NCBI GenBank assembly: GCA_013397075.1
Contig: VWZS01003516.1
Span: 558,001-622,000 of the forward strand
Length of the DNA stretch: 64,000 nucleotides
DNA from: Rhabdornis inornatus
Taxonomy: Eukaryota > Chordata > Aves > Passeriformes > Rhabdornithidae
Direction of reading: 5' to 3'
The position numbers were made by a program, and so were the translations under genes. The notes below the pieces were generated by a model. It worked only from the letters and a program-made list of their open reading frames with translations, had not been told where the DNA came from and did no database searches. Below are positions 24,250-35,680 of this stretch, one piece after another; positions within the stretch are counted from its first letter, which is position 1, and each line of letters opens with the position of its first letter.

Positions 24250-24583
24250 ACCAGCACAACCAGGGCACTCAGACCAGCACAACCAGGGCAGCCAGGCCAG
24301 CACAACCAGGGCACTCAGACCAGTACAACCAGGGCACTCAGATCAGCACAACCGGGGCAGCCAGACCAGCACAACCAGGGCACTCAGACCAGTACAACCA
24401 GGGCAGCCAGACCAGTATAAACAGGGCACTCAGACCAGCACAACCAGGGCAGCCAGACCAGCACAACCAGGGCACTCAGACCAGCACAACCAGGGCAGCC
24501 AGACCAGCACAACCAGGGCACTCAGACCAGCACAACCAGGGCAGCCAGACCAGCACAACCAAGGCATTCAGACCAGTCTTCCC
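24250..24583 (+). repeat. 23-bp minisatellite, 14 copies, two alternating unit types
   Basis: Fourteen consecutive 23-bp units run from 24,250 to 24,571, followed by a partial unit. Each begins with ACCAGCACAACCAGGG or a close variant. Units end either in CACTCAG (type A) or CAGCCAG (type B), in the order A B A A B A B A B A B A B A, the last one degenerate (CATTCAG). The array is therefore mostly a 46-bp two-unit higher-order repeat with one slip after the third unit. Because 23 is not a multiple of three, each reading frame passes through all three phases of the unit. Long frames such as 24,219-24,710 (163 codons, Gln/Thr/Ser/Gly-rich) arise automatically and are not evidence of a protein. 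A variant in the eighth unit creates the TAA (24,418-24,420) that ends the other long frame. Several units are identical, which points to recent copying. Confidence 0.95.
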
Positions 24584-27500
24584 ATTCCTTCCTGCTCCTC
24601 CCTTGTGCTGCTTCTATCCAAACACTCTGCCAGCTGCTTCCTGCTCAGACTCAGACCACTCAGGGGAGTGGAAACCTCTTTTTTACTCCCTTTTACACCT
24701 ACTGTGGTGAAATCCTGATTTCTGGCTGGAGCCAGTAGGTGCTGCTGTGTTCAAACAATAAATAATAACCATTCCTAACCACAGTGAATTAAAAATACTC
24801 GTGTTTTGGCTCCTGAAACACCTAAGTTGCTTTTACATTTGAATGCTGTCAATGTAACCCATGTAGGTTTTTCAGCAGTATTCGTTGTTCTGGATGGTTA
24901 ATAACATTTCTCCTGAGCAGGGGGATGCCAATCAATGCAGCTACACCACTAAGCAAATACAGCTCCCTGCTCTGATCCATAATGTGAAGAGTTATTTCTG
25001 TATCCACTTACAGAGGAAAGTTGTTATGAAGAAATATGACTAATAGCAAACACAAGAGCCTTTTCCAATATTACAATTTTCACACATGGATGAGTTTGGG
25101 TGATTGTTCTTGCGCCATGGCACTGGAGCAAAACAGTCAGCAAGTGAACTTATGTAGTATTTTCCCTTTATTACTTTTATATGTGGAAAGTGTGTTCATC
25201 CACACAAACACATCCCCACTGCAGAGTCTTGGCTCCCCTTCACTGCTTCTCCATGCTGCTAACCAAGGGGGAGGCAGTGAGGAGTTAATTAGAAACAAAA
25301 AGCACACAGAGCAGGGTAGAACAGGCAAGTGAAGCTGTATCCCATGGCCTCTGGACCCACGAGACCATCAGGGGCTGCTGGTTTTAAGTCCAGGTCTGCC
25401 AGTGCCCACCCTTGAGACTCCAAGCAGGAGTCCATATGTCTGTCAACATCTGTTTTTCTGCTCTTGGCTATTTGGATGGGAGACGAGGCACCTTCAGCCC
25501 CACTGCTTCACAGAGCTCATCAGCACCAGGACATTTTCCCTTCTTTCTAAGTGCACCCCTACTGCACTTTGATGGCCAGATAGCCCAAAGTGCTTCAATA
25601 GCTGTTTGGCCAGCTTGAAGCAGAAAGTTTCCCCATCCCAGATGTGCATTCTAGCCCTCTGGGGGAGGAGGTGCATCCCTGTGTTTGCACAGCACGGGTC
25701 TCCAGGCCCAGAGAGGGGGCAGGATGGGCACTTTTCTGAAACCACCTCAGAAAACACCCAACTACATAACTGTGCTCTTGCCTCAGACAGAACTGAAAGC
25801 AGAGGCCTCAGGTTTCACCACAAGCCTCGTATTATTAAACATTTTAACCATACTGCTCTGCTTGCTGGGTGAGGAGTAGGTGGCTGATTTTTCCTCCTAA
25901 CAAAAGTGGTTGAAAGATGACAGCATCTTTCCCTTCAAAACAGTGTCATTTCAGCAAGTGGCTGGTCCAAGGTGGAGCTGAGAGAGAGATGCAGAAATTA
26001 TGTTGTCAGGCAGACATGGCAGGACTTGGATCTTCCAGTTCCTCCCACTTCATTAGAAAACTGAGTCATCCTCTTGTTGAAATGTAGGATTTATATTATT
26101 TAGCAAACTATAACAAGAAAAGATGCTGGGGAGCTAATCTCCAAGGTCTTTCAATGGCTCCCTGAAGAAACCTTCCTCTCCCTGGTGACTACCCCAGGAA
26201 GCTTTGGGCAACCACACCTGTGATTCAGATGTTTATATTTCAGTCCTGGGGTGGATTGCCTAAGGAGAACAAGAAAACCTTAGCTCCTGGCTAGGGAAAC
26301 TGGTTAGGATACCATTGTGGTGATCCCATTCCAGCTCAAAATCCCAGAAAAGTGGCCTGGCTGCCAGGTTTTTACTTCAGCAGGAGTATACTTTGACCAC
26401 ATACTTTGAAAACTTTTACATTTTTCACATGCCATTTCCTGATCCAGCACAGTTTCTAACCTACACCATTGCAGAAAAAAATCCCTAAGTACATTTTCCA
26501 AGTATCATCTCAAACAACAACAATAGCAGCAGAAGGTAAATGACTCTGTTAATTGACTTCTTCATAACTTCCAAGGCAATCAGAGGATTTTCTGGAACCC
26601 ATCTGGGTCCTGGGGCAGAGCAGTACTGAGAAAATGTCCTCCTCTGTGACAGACACATGGGCAACAGAGGAGATGGTGCCTCCAACTTTCCTTCAGTATT
26701 TGGCAGGTGCAACTTTATTTCTTGTAGAACTGGTACCTGCATCATCCCAGGCATTATATCTGCTCTCAGCACCTTACCAACCAGTGCATTCTACCCCTAA
26801 GTCACTAATGGATATACAAGATTCGTAGGCATAAATGGAACGAGTTGGACTAAAGTAAATAAAGAATATCTGGGAAAGAGGGAAAAAAGAGGACAGGTCT
26901 AATTGAAAGTGGAAGAACTGCTCTGTCCTTGCCCTTCCTGGAGAGACTGTCTGAAGGGGTGAGAGAGAGGGGCTGTCCTGGGTTCTCTCTGCAGCCACCA
27001 CAACAGGCACTGCTTGTTCACATCTGCCTGAGGAGCCCCACTGGGACCAGGCTCTGATTCCACAGAAAAGTATGCTGTCATTTTAATTAAACTGCTTCAT
27101 GCCAACAGCAACAAGTTATACTAATGAGAGCAGATGTATCCAGTAAACAGTGGCATGTTTCTATTTTAATCTACTTAAACCTAGATATATACTAATTCCT
27201 TAGTAAATACCTTCGTGGCCAGCAAAATGAGAAACAGATGATAGAAAAAAAAAGTTTTCTTGTGACCCTTGAGACGTGGGTATAATGTTTGTCTTGGCAT
27301 CATTAATCTTATGGTCAGAAGAGTACGGCTTCAGCATGTGTAATGTGAGAGAGGGTTGCTCACAACAAAGTTTCCTCTCTACAGTGCCCTCTGCAAACAG
27401 TATTTTCCACATTTTTCTCTCTTCCCTGTAATTAGCTTCCCTTTGGCCTGACACACTCTGAAAGCATTGCCAGCTGAAGAGACCTATCCATCTCCTCTCT

Positions 27501-29056
27501 TGAATAAAAACATGAGCTAATTGAGTGGAAGGTATTTAACAGAGTGAACTGTATGAGGTATCACATGCCTCAAGATAACTGATTCTTAAAGAACAGCACC
27601 TTAAATAAATCCTTTTGAAATGGTCTCTCAGGCTGATGGGTAAATAATTAATTGCTCCCCAGTGTGTCAATAAAAATCAATCCTCTGACATGAGGCTAAA
27701 TGAATGGGAATTTTGTCACCAAAATCCGTGGGGCTGGCATTTCACTGTGTGTAACACAGGGCTAGAGACAAGGCTCTGCCTTTATATGACGAACTTTTGA
27801 TGTCAGTATTTAACTGAAAAACAAACAAGTTATGTGAAAAACAGAGGTGACATTGATTGCCTCCTTCCTCTGTAGCCAATGGGAATCAGCTTTTGATAGT
27901 GAAATGATCAAAACACTCACTTCAAATAATGTGCACTATGAATTTAATTCCTTCTACAGTTAGTGAATCATTGGCAGATTGATCCTGATTCCTGGAAATG
28001 TCAGTTTTAAGCAAGCTATGATTAGTGATTAGTATCACATAGTATTTTCTTGTCATCTGACTGTTTGTAAGCTGTAACCTTTAGGTATTCAGTATACAGA
28101 TTTTGTAATTGCTGACTTCAATCACTAGGCTTATCCTCCCTGATTGGATGATGGGCATTTTAAAACAATGTCTTATCAAATGCTAAAAGAAAACTTCCAT
28201 CCCACATATAACTCTTGTGGGAAATTAAGAACACACAAATATGATGAATAATCAGAGTTGTTTGCATGAGAAAGAGTAACCAATTTATGAAGCTGAAAGA
28301 AATGCTTTCAATTAAAAAAAAAAACCATTGTGGTGTTGTTTGTGATTCATTCCATAGAGAAACATCCCATGCAATCATACTACATCCTGGGATTTCTAGC
28401 CAGGGTCCAGCAGGACCCCAAATCTCGATAGGGCTTTTCTGTCTTCCTTTATCTCTGCAGAATGACTCACTTAATGGCCCTTTACACCACATATAAACTG
28501 AAAGGAACTCGACAACATTGCAGCCAGTTAAGGTCACATATCAGAAAAAAAAAGGAATTGAAGTCTGACTGTTCTGACTGTACTTCATTTCATTAAGCTG
28601 TTTCCCTTCTCCTGGGCAGACAAATGAGGTGAGTAAGAACCAGGCAAGCTGAGTTGTCTATTTATTGGTAGACTTGCACAATAGCTGCAATACAATGTGT
28701 TGAGACTGGCCATGTATTGGTTCACCAGAAGTTTGTGACAAGCCAGGGCTTATCCTGTGATGGATCCATTTCCAGCAGTTGTAACTTGCCACACTTCTTA
28801 GAAATGCTAAAAGGTGGGTGAGTTTGTGTGAAGCTGCTTACTTAAACAAAAGTTTAGGGTTGCTTTTGGTTGTTGTTTTTTATGGGTTTTGTTTGGTTGG
28901 TTGGTTGGTTTGGTTTTTTCCTTTGCGATGATAGAGGACACCTTGAGTTTCGTTTTCAGATTTCAAATGGAAAGTTAAAGACCTTAAATCATTCCTTGTG
29001 AGTGTTATCTTCTCTATACCCACCAGGTTTGGGCTCAGGAAGGAATGAAACGTTTC
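24584..29056. other. Unassigned unique sequence
   Basis: No exon or repeat is recognised. It holds a small (CAA/CAG)-type stretch near 26,510-26,535 and the GT-rich stretch at 28,862-28,919. AT-rich parts near 27,500-28,300 show no motif I can name. Confidence 0.5.
28862..28919 (+). repeat. GT-rich simple repeat with (TTGG)n core
   Basis: Only G and T occur over most of this stretch, with TTGG repeated near 28,893-28,911. Confidence 0.75.
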
Positions 29057-29095
29057 TGTCCTAGTTTTGGCTGGGATAGAGTTAATTTTCTTCTT
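29057..29095 (+). mobile_element. 5' tip of an LTR of the same type as the solo LTR
   Basis: TGTCCTAGTTTTGGCTGGGA at 29,057 followed by TAGAGTTAATTTTCTTCTTAG matches the beginning of the LTR at 11,597, and matches what I recall of the family consensus even better. Similarity stops after roughly 40 bases. No 3' end or internal region is found in the following sequence. The fragment is therefore truncated, and its inner end coincides with a 19-bp palindrome. Confidence 0.7.
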
Positions 29096-29104
29096 AGAAG
29101 AAAA
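29086..29104. repeat. 19-bp palindrome at LTR fragment end
   Basis: TTTTCTTCT (29,086-29,094) and AGAAGAAAA (29,096-29,104) are perfect inverted copies around a single T. The left arm belongs to the LTR tip. The right arm lies at or beyond the point where LTR similarity ends. Confidence 0.7.
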
Positions 29105-29467
29105 CACAAATCCTTGGAGAAAAAGGAGGATAAATATTTAAAACAGCCTTTGGAAGTTAAGCACATGGAGGTGATTAACAAATAACAGGAATTGTGCTTG
29201 TTCTCTTTGTAGACCACTAAAAATTCTTAACTCACCAGGCTGGCACATTAGCAAATAATATGATTTGTACCACGTTCTGAGCCTGTTCTACAGAACTGAA
29301 AAAAGTAACAACAGGGAGGCAAGGAAAACAACTGCAAGTAAAAATAATCATCTTCCCCACAGTACTTTCCATAAAAAGACTTCCTCCCCTCTAATATTAT
29401 GGTAAACTACCTTGTTAATTCTCTTGCAGCCAATGAGTAGTTATTTCCCCCTCTTCTTATAATGAAT
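29105..29467. other. Unassigned AT-rich sequence
   Basis: No further LTR similarity, gene or repeat is seen between the LTR tip and the microsatellite. Confidence 0.5.
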
Positions 29468-29515
29468 CTTTTCTTTTCTTTTCTTTTCTTTTCTTTTCTT
29501 TTCTTTTCTTTTCTT
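29468..29515 (+). repeat. (CTTTT)n microsatellite, about 9.6 copies
   Basis: Perfect pentamer repeat of 48 bases on a pure pyrimidine strand, followed by TTATTTATTTAAT. The purity suggests length polymorphism. Confidence 0.95.
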
Positions 29516-32500
29516 ATTTATTTAATACACGTTATTAGGAATGGAAGAGCCACAAAAACCACTTTGAGATCCAGCCCTGTTCTGCTCACCCCTGCTTGCT
29601 GGCCAGCTGGGCTGTTCTGTAGCCAAACCCCATCAAGCTGCACCATGACAGTGTCATCTTTAAGCAGACTCCCCAACAGCACACGATGAAATTACTGCAA
29701 CATCAACACAGGTGCATTTACTTTGCCTGCCCTATAAATCTGGCCTGTAGGATGACTTGTATAAATAAAATGAATGATTTTGTACTTGTGGGGACTTGAT
29801 AGGGGTCAGCAATTTGCTGAGCACAGGCAGAATTTCTCAGCCCACAATGGGTAAACAGGAGGGCTTAATTCAAAGTGTTAGATTATCCAGGCGTGATGGC
29901 TTAATACAAGTGGGAGGAAGGCATAATACAGGGAATCATTACTTAGACACGTGCATTTATGAAATCATTACTGGGCTAAAGTAGTTCATTTGTCTGCCTC
30001 TTTAACTAAAACCTTTGGGTTGGAAAAGGCCAACAGTGCATCCACGAGTAGGAGCCCTGAATCCTGATCACCTATAATTGAGGATTTTCTGTTAAGCACT
30101 CCATGCTCCTTCTGGAGAAATGCCTGTCTCATTTCTGTCTGTCTCCAGGTGGATGAGAGATGCCAGAAGAATCTTGTCTCTGTCAGGTTCATTAGGGTGG
30201 CTCTGGGCTCTCAGGAAGTACGTGTTCCTGACTGAGAGACAGACTCTCTGAACCCCTTAATTTTCACAGCTTTGTGCTCTGCAAACTTTTATTTGAGCAG
30301 GTCTTGCTGGGATTACTCGAGGCCTTGCCAATACTTCTTTCATGGCCTAAAGATAAGGCCTTCTCTCTCAGTGTGATTGGAAGAGTGCAGAGGCAAATAT
30401 TAAAAGGCTTAGCTTCCTTTCCAGTTCAACAAACCATAAGCCTCACTTTCAGCTGCCTTCCTGCAGCTGTCTTGATGTAAAAGGCAAATTTTTGTAGGCA
30501 GCCATTTGCATCTGATGTTTGGAGGAGAGAGGAGAGGGGCACACTGCCTGTGCACGCTGTCTTGGTCATTAGGTTCATGCCTCAGCTCTTCAAGGAGGAG
30601 GTCTCCTCCAAGGCACTGCTCAGCTTGGAGCAGCACCAAGGGGCTGTGAGGAGAAAACAATCCTCCAGCAGGTTCCCACACACCCCACCCTCCCTCACCT
30701 TCAACACGAGCTGTCATTGTGGGGACACGAGGAGGAAAAGCCAAGCCTAGCCTGAAAGAACACAATCCTTGGCACTATCACACATTTTGGAACAGCTTTG
30801 TACAGCACTGCCAACAGAAACATAAACCCTGTCTAAAGAGCTTCTCTTTTTATCCACCATTAAGGGTGCACTGCAGCCTCAGGTTTGAACAGTATCTCTG
30901 GGAGTATTTAGGAGAGGGGTGTTCTTCCCAGATGACCTAATTTCCAGCTAATCTCCTGCCTGTCAACTGTTTCAGCTGAGGAAAATTTGGAAATTAGTTT
31001 TGCTGTGGCAGAGATAAAGGATACCAGGGAAGGCTCTTCCCAAGTCAGCAGAATGGCTGTGTTTGAGCAATAGCAGGGTCAGTAATTCTGAATGTCACAT
31101 GAAGCACCCACTCATCACCAGTGTTAACATTTTTTGTTTATGCCTGGCCTCTGATGAGTTTTCTCTTATCTCTGCCTTTTCAATAACACCATTTAGCAAA
31201 AGAGGGTTGGACCCAAGATGATATACCACTCATTGCCATCACACCAAAAGCACAGAGTCTGACCTCAGGAGGTTAGAGGAGCCAAGATGTTCATTTGAAT
31301 GCTGTAATGAATTTGCCTCAACCTTGCTGGTTTTGTTTTCTGTGTTTTACTAATATTTGCAGAAAGCAAATCTATTTCAAACGGATATCAAACAAACAAT
31401 TCAGGGCACCTTTGCAAAGTTTCAAAATTCATATTCATAACTGGAATCACACAGAACACAAATTCAAACTTCAGGAGTTACACTCATCTAACTATGGAAT
31501 GGATCCTTCTAGGGAAGTGACACACCTCATAAAAATAGCTCAAGTTGCAAACTTTGAATATGAAATGCTCCCAGCAAATTGCTCTCCAAGAAGCTGCTAG
31601 AGAAGAATGATTTCCAGAAGCGATTCAGCAAGCAGCTCAAGAAAATTACAATCTCTTCACGGACAATTCACAAATGGAAGATATGGTTTGTTGAATGATA
31701 TTCATTACAAATTATTCTTTCACCTGTATTTATCCCTGAAAAAATAGTCAGGGCTCTCAGGTGGACCCTCTAACATTTACAACACCTGTAATGCTCAGTG
31801 TCTGGAGGCTAAGCTAATAATTTTATTCTGAACTTCTGCACAAAGTAATAAGAAATTATGCTAAATGTCTAAGGCAAGAAATGGTACAAGATTTTCCTTT
31901 TGTCCTTGTTTTTCCTTTTCACATCACGTAGCAATTAAGGCACAAAAAGCAGTAATAGAAACTTAGATAAAATAACCTCAAGGACTGCATTTTTCAAGCA
32001 GTGCCTTTCTGGAGGGCAGGGAGTTTTTGCCTCTGTATGACAATACTGACACAAGCTGGACCAAGGGATCATTTCTGTGTATCTTTGCCCACATAACATG
32101 CATTTTAAAGTTTGAACCAGAGGAGTATACTAAGTTTATATGACATATCTTGAGCAACAAAGTAGGTTGAAATTGTTTTTCAGAGAAAGCACCCTCAGTT
32201 CCCAGCGGCTGGATTGATTTCCAGAATAATAAGTTGCACCATAAGATCAGAGTGATTTCTTCAGAGCCTGCCCCTCTTGTGTCCTGCAATAGCCTCACAA
32301 AATCCTGATGGAACACCAGAGAAAGGAGGAGTGGGGAAATACAAGAGTGTCATTTCATTAGATGATGCAACATCATTTCCTGGTGCACTCTTCTGTCAGG
32401 TCAAAGTAACCCCTTGACAAATGAAAATAAAGAATTAGTTGAAAGGGTTGTTGTTATTGCTGCTGTTGTTATTACTGTTCCCATTTACTGGCTGTCCTGT

Positions 32501-33669
32501 GATAACTTCGTTTGTTTTTTTCCTCTTGTGGGAATGCTTGCACTGAGGGACCCCGTCTGGAAGTATATTTATATCAAAAGGAAGCAAACATTATCTGCCA
32601 TTCTCCTTCCTTGCTAGGCTGTTCCCTCACTGCTAAATCCCCTTGGGCAGCAAACAGAAGTTCCAGGATTACTGCAGCAAGTCCATTCAAGACTCCAGTG
32701 CTCAGCTGTGTTTGCTCACTGAGTCACAGCCTGGTCTGGCTTGGATGGGATGAGGCTGTGGGACCTCTCCCAGCTCCTGCCCCAACCTGCCTCCTTGGAA
32801 CCTGCACTGTGTGAGCCCCTGAGCTGTTAACAAGTCATGTTTACCAAGCTGGTGACAAGGGTGCTGCTCAGCACTTGCTGCTATTCCTTTTTAATGTCCT
32901 GGGGCATGGAAGCCCATGTATGTGTGTGTGTTCATAAGTTCTCCCCTCCCAGTTCACAAGCTTTCACAGCTCAGAGGCCAGTGCTCCTGCACTCACCAGA
33001 GGGAGGCTGGCACCTCCACAGAGTGGCTCATCACTGAGCAGGGGGACACCCAGACAATGAATGAAGGGGAGCTAGAACAGTGGTTGGTGCTGCAAAGAGA
33101 ACCCTGGCTGGTAAAGCAAAATGTTAACTCAGGTTTGACAAGGGCTGAGGTACTCACGTGCTGTCAAACCAGAGACACCACTGCAGGTACCACAGCAGCT
33201 CAGATGTCTCTGACACAGAGGCTCCTTTGCAAAAAGCCTCCAGAAGACACAAAGTCAGCTGTATTTGTCTTGTTACGTGAGGCTTTTTTTCAGTGTATCT
33301 TTTTTTAGATTTTTTAAATTTAAAAAGCAGATAGTGTACCTGAAACATTTGTGGGTATTTTGTACAACTTTGTAAACAATACTAGACTCCACTTGCAGGC
33401 TGACAAACAAGACAAATAGGAAAGCATTCTTCTCTTTTCTTCAGGTGTACATGACATGGGAATCAGGCAAAGATAAGGATGAAGTGCCAATATGACCCAA
33501 AAATTTGTTGTGGAGTTGCATCAGGCTGTTTGGGTGCCTCTTCTGATACATTGCAATGTCAGAGGCAGAAAGACAACAGCTGTGTCTGCAGAAAATCACT
33601 GAAACCATCATGAGATTGCTCATCTAGAGGGAAACTCTGGGGCTGAGTAGAGTTTGGCACTCCCCCAAA
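29516..33669. other. Mostly unassigned sequence
   Basis: Apart from a weak CR1-like patch at 30,012-30,050 and an imperfect GTT-rich stretch at 32,447-32,478, I recognise nothing. No frame shows a domain. Confidence 0.5.
30012..30050 (-). mobile_element. Weak CR1-like 3'-end fragment
   Basis: CTTTGGGTTGGAAAAGGCC and a nearby CATCCA resemble the antisense CR1 3' end (gggttggaa-ggacc...catcca). The match is about 40 bases long and may be chance. Confidence 0.3.
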
Positions 33670-33722
33670 ATCCCAGCAATGCTGCTTGGAAGGGACTGTG
33701 GACATCTCTAGCACAACCTTCC
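33670..33722 (-). mobile_element. Short CR1 3'-end fragment, antisense
   Basis: CTGCTTGGAAGGGACTGTGG followed by ACATCTCTAGCACAACCTT parallels the antisense CR1 3' end (ttggaagggacc...agatcatctagtccaacc). It is degraded and short. Confidence 0.5.
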
Positions 33723-33910
33723 ATTTGAACCAACACTATTGCCAACATAAGATGGCTTTAGCCAAGAGACTGTCAGGAAAAGGGTAATGATAAAAAAACA
33801 GAAGGAATAGAGGGAGGGAAGCCCTGGGAAGTGAAGAATCAGAAAGAGAGAGAATTCAGGAAAAAGAATGACACGAGAAATCTGACCTAGATGAAGATGT
33901 GCAATAAGCA
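33723..33910. other. Spacer between two oppositely oriented CR1 ends
   Basis: Purine-rich unique sequence without a recognised feature. It is bounded on the left by an antisense and on the right by a sense CR1 3' end. Confidence 0.45.
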
Positions 33911-33965
33911 TGGGGTTTAGACTAGATGACCTTTAAAGGTGCCTTCTAATCCAAATACAGTTTCA
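33911..33965 (+). mobile_element. CR1 LINE 3'-terminal fragment, sense
   Basis: TGGGGTTTAGACTAGATGAC, CTTTAAAGGTGCCTTCTAATCC and AAATACAGTTTCATACAG match the last 55-60 bases of avian CR1 (ggtttggactagatgacctttaaaggtcccttccaaccc) with scattered changes. It is a severely 5'-truncated insertion. Confidence 0.75.
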
Positions 33966-35249
33966 TACAGATCTGTTCCCATGACAGGTATTGCATAGAC
34001 TTGAAGGCTGTCCTCCACAGAAGGGCCTCGTGTCTGCTTCTGAAGTCTACAAACACTGAGACATCACATCCCTCTATTCCCCAGATAGTGTCCTGTTTAC
34101 GTGAGTTTCATCCACCGTGGCATATCTGTCTGCTTCCTTGTATCTTAAATATGAGTTGTACTTTCCTTGGGCTGTGAAATCAGTACACCTACTAGAACAA
34201 TGAGAAACTTATCTTGAACCTGTGTTACCTGAGGCAGCAGCACAAGTGAGGACACTCACGCTGATTTGGGAGTAAATGAACTCAAGCTTCCTCATTGCTC
34301 TCTCTACAGTCATGAGCCTCCCTCTCCCATGAACATTTGAAACTTGGCAGCTCAGTTTTGCTTTGCTTGTTATTGGGAGTGATTGCCCTGGCAGGGATCC
34401 TGAACCAGCACACCACATGCAGTGGGACATTCTCTGCATCTCGTTCAGAGCCTTAGGGAGCCAGGTTTCCACAAAAGAAATTGGGTTTGGAAATTCTTTA
34501 CCCTCCAGTAGAGCGAATGCATGAATATTTCTGTTCCTGACCTGATTTTTCCATCAGTTCCAGGGGGTATTTCAATTCTTTATTTGTCTTGATTAGTGGA
34601 GGAGAGACCGCTTTGCTTCACTGTTTCTTTTCCAAGTTCACTGGCTAGCTGGTTCTGAATGTCCTGGGTGTTTCCATGTTCCCTCCCCAGTAGTCCTTTC
34701 TGGAAGTTTCCCAGCTACAATCTTGATCCATTTTAAATAGCTAGCTACTCCCAGAGTGGTTCCTCTACCACTCCCTTCTGAGGTCAGACCACCAGAAGTG
34801 AGAGGGGGTGGAAACCACTTCATTTGTCTCTCAGATCCTATTCCAAGAAAGAAGGAAGCTCACCAGTCACAGACAATGATGCTTTGTGCTCACACACTGG
34901 TTCCACTTGGTCACTGCCTTTCCCTGACTCACCTAATGACCTCACCTTGGCTTTCCTCAGGAGGTGTCCCTCACTCACTAGGAAGTTGTCAAGGATGTGG
35001 CTGAGACAAACTTCATGTTCTGGGGCAGTCCTTGTGTGTCTCTTGGTGTGATGTCTCCAACACCATATTCACAACAGCTCTACAAGCAGGCTGAGTTGAG
35101 GCATCCTCTTTGTGCCCAGGGACAGACTTCCTGCCCTTCATGCATCCCACGACACCGTGGCAGCTATGAGGCATTCCCAGCTATGCCCTTATGGACCAGG
35201 CAAGCTCTGGTTTATGCCCAGCTGTGCTGCAGAGCTCACCTGCAGCTTT
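33966..35249. other. Unassigned sequence upstream of the large CR1 relic
   Basis: No gene is recognised. Part of 35,100-35,250 might be an earlier section of the CR1 ORF1 region, since the open frame continues from there and carries cysteine residues as CR1 ORF1 N-termini do. The similarity is too weak to extend the element. Confidence 0.4.
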
Positions 35250-35680
35250 CACCCATGTGAGAGTTCCATTATTTTAGATGCCTCAGGTTCCTTTACCCAG
35301 GTAAAGGAACTTCTTCACTTAGTGACAAAGCTCTCCAGGGAGGTTGAGTATCTGAGACAGAGAATGAAACTGCAGACTGAACCACCTCCTGGGGAAGCTT
35401 GCTGCCTCCCTGGAGCTTGGGTTAAAGATGTGAAAAGAAGTTCCCTAATCTGTCACAGCCCAGATTATTATCTGTTATTGATTTTGAAGGTAGACAGCAA
35501 TGAAGTTGCAACAAAACATCCAAAGGCAATCAAGAGAGAATTTCAGAGCCTTGGGATGACTGGTTAAGGAATCAGGAGCACAAGCAGTGCTCTTCTCTAC
35601 CCTTCCAGATGCAGGGAATGATGAGGGGAAAAACAGGAAGAGACAGAAGATCATTAACTGGCATGGTGGTGGATGGGGTT
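35250..35680 (+). pseudogene. CR1 ORF1 relic (coiled-coil and esterase-like part)
   Basis: The frame 35,112-35,567 contains LDASGSFTQVKELLHLVTKL (from 35,274) followed by REVEYLRQRM. This is the heptad-rich segment typical of CR1 ORF1, which forms the RNA-binding partner protein of the LINE. Further on, PDYYLLLILKVDSNEVA (35,461-35,514) and PKAIKREFQSLGM correspond to the C-terminal SGNH-esterase-like domain, where intact copies have a G-[ST]-N-[DE]-x-A motif. Here the glycine is lost (VDSNEVA). The frame ends at 35,567, but ORF1-like sequence continues to about 35,675 (INW...) in another frame, so a frameshift is present. It is nonfunctional. The next bases belong to ORF2, with most of the LINE missing between them. 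Confidence 0.75.

Noticed and set aside
24022..24420. 132-codon frame into the minisatellite
   Set aside because: Its second half is only the 23-bp repeat, and it ends at a stop made by a single variant unit.
24250..24583. CRISPR-like array
   Set aside because: The 23-bp units are directly tandem without unique spacers, and the context is vertebrate. This is a minisatellite.
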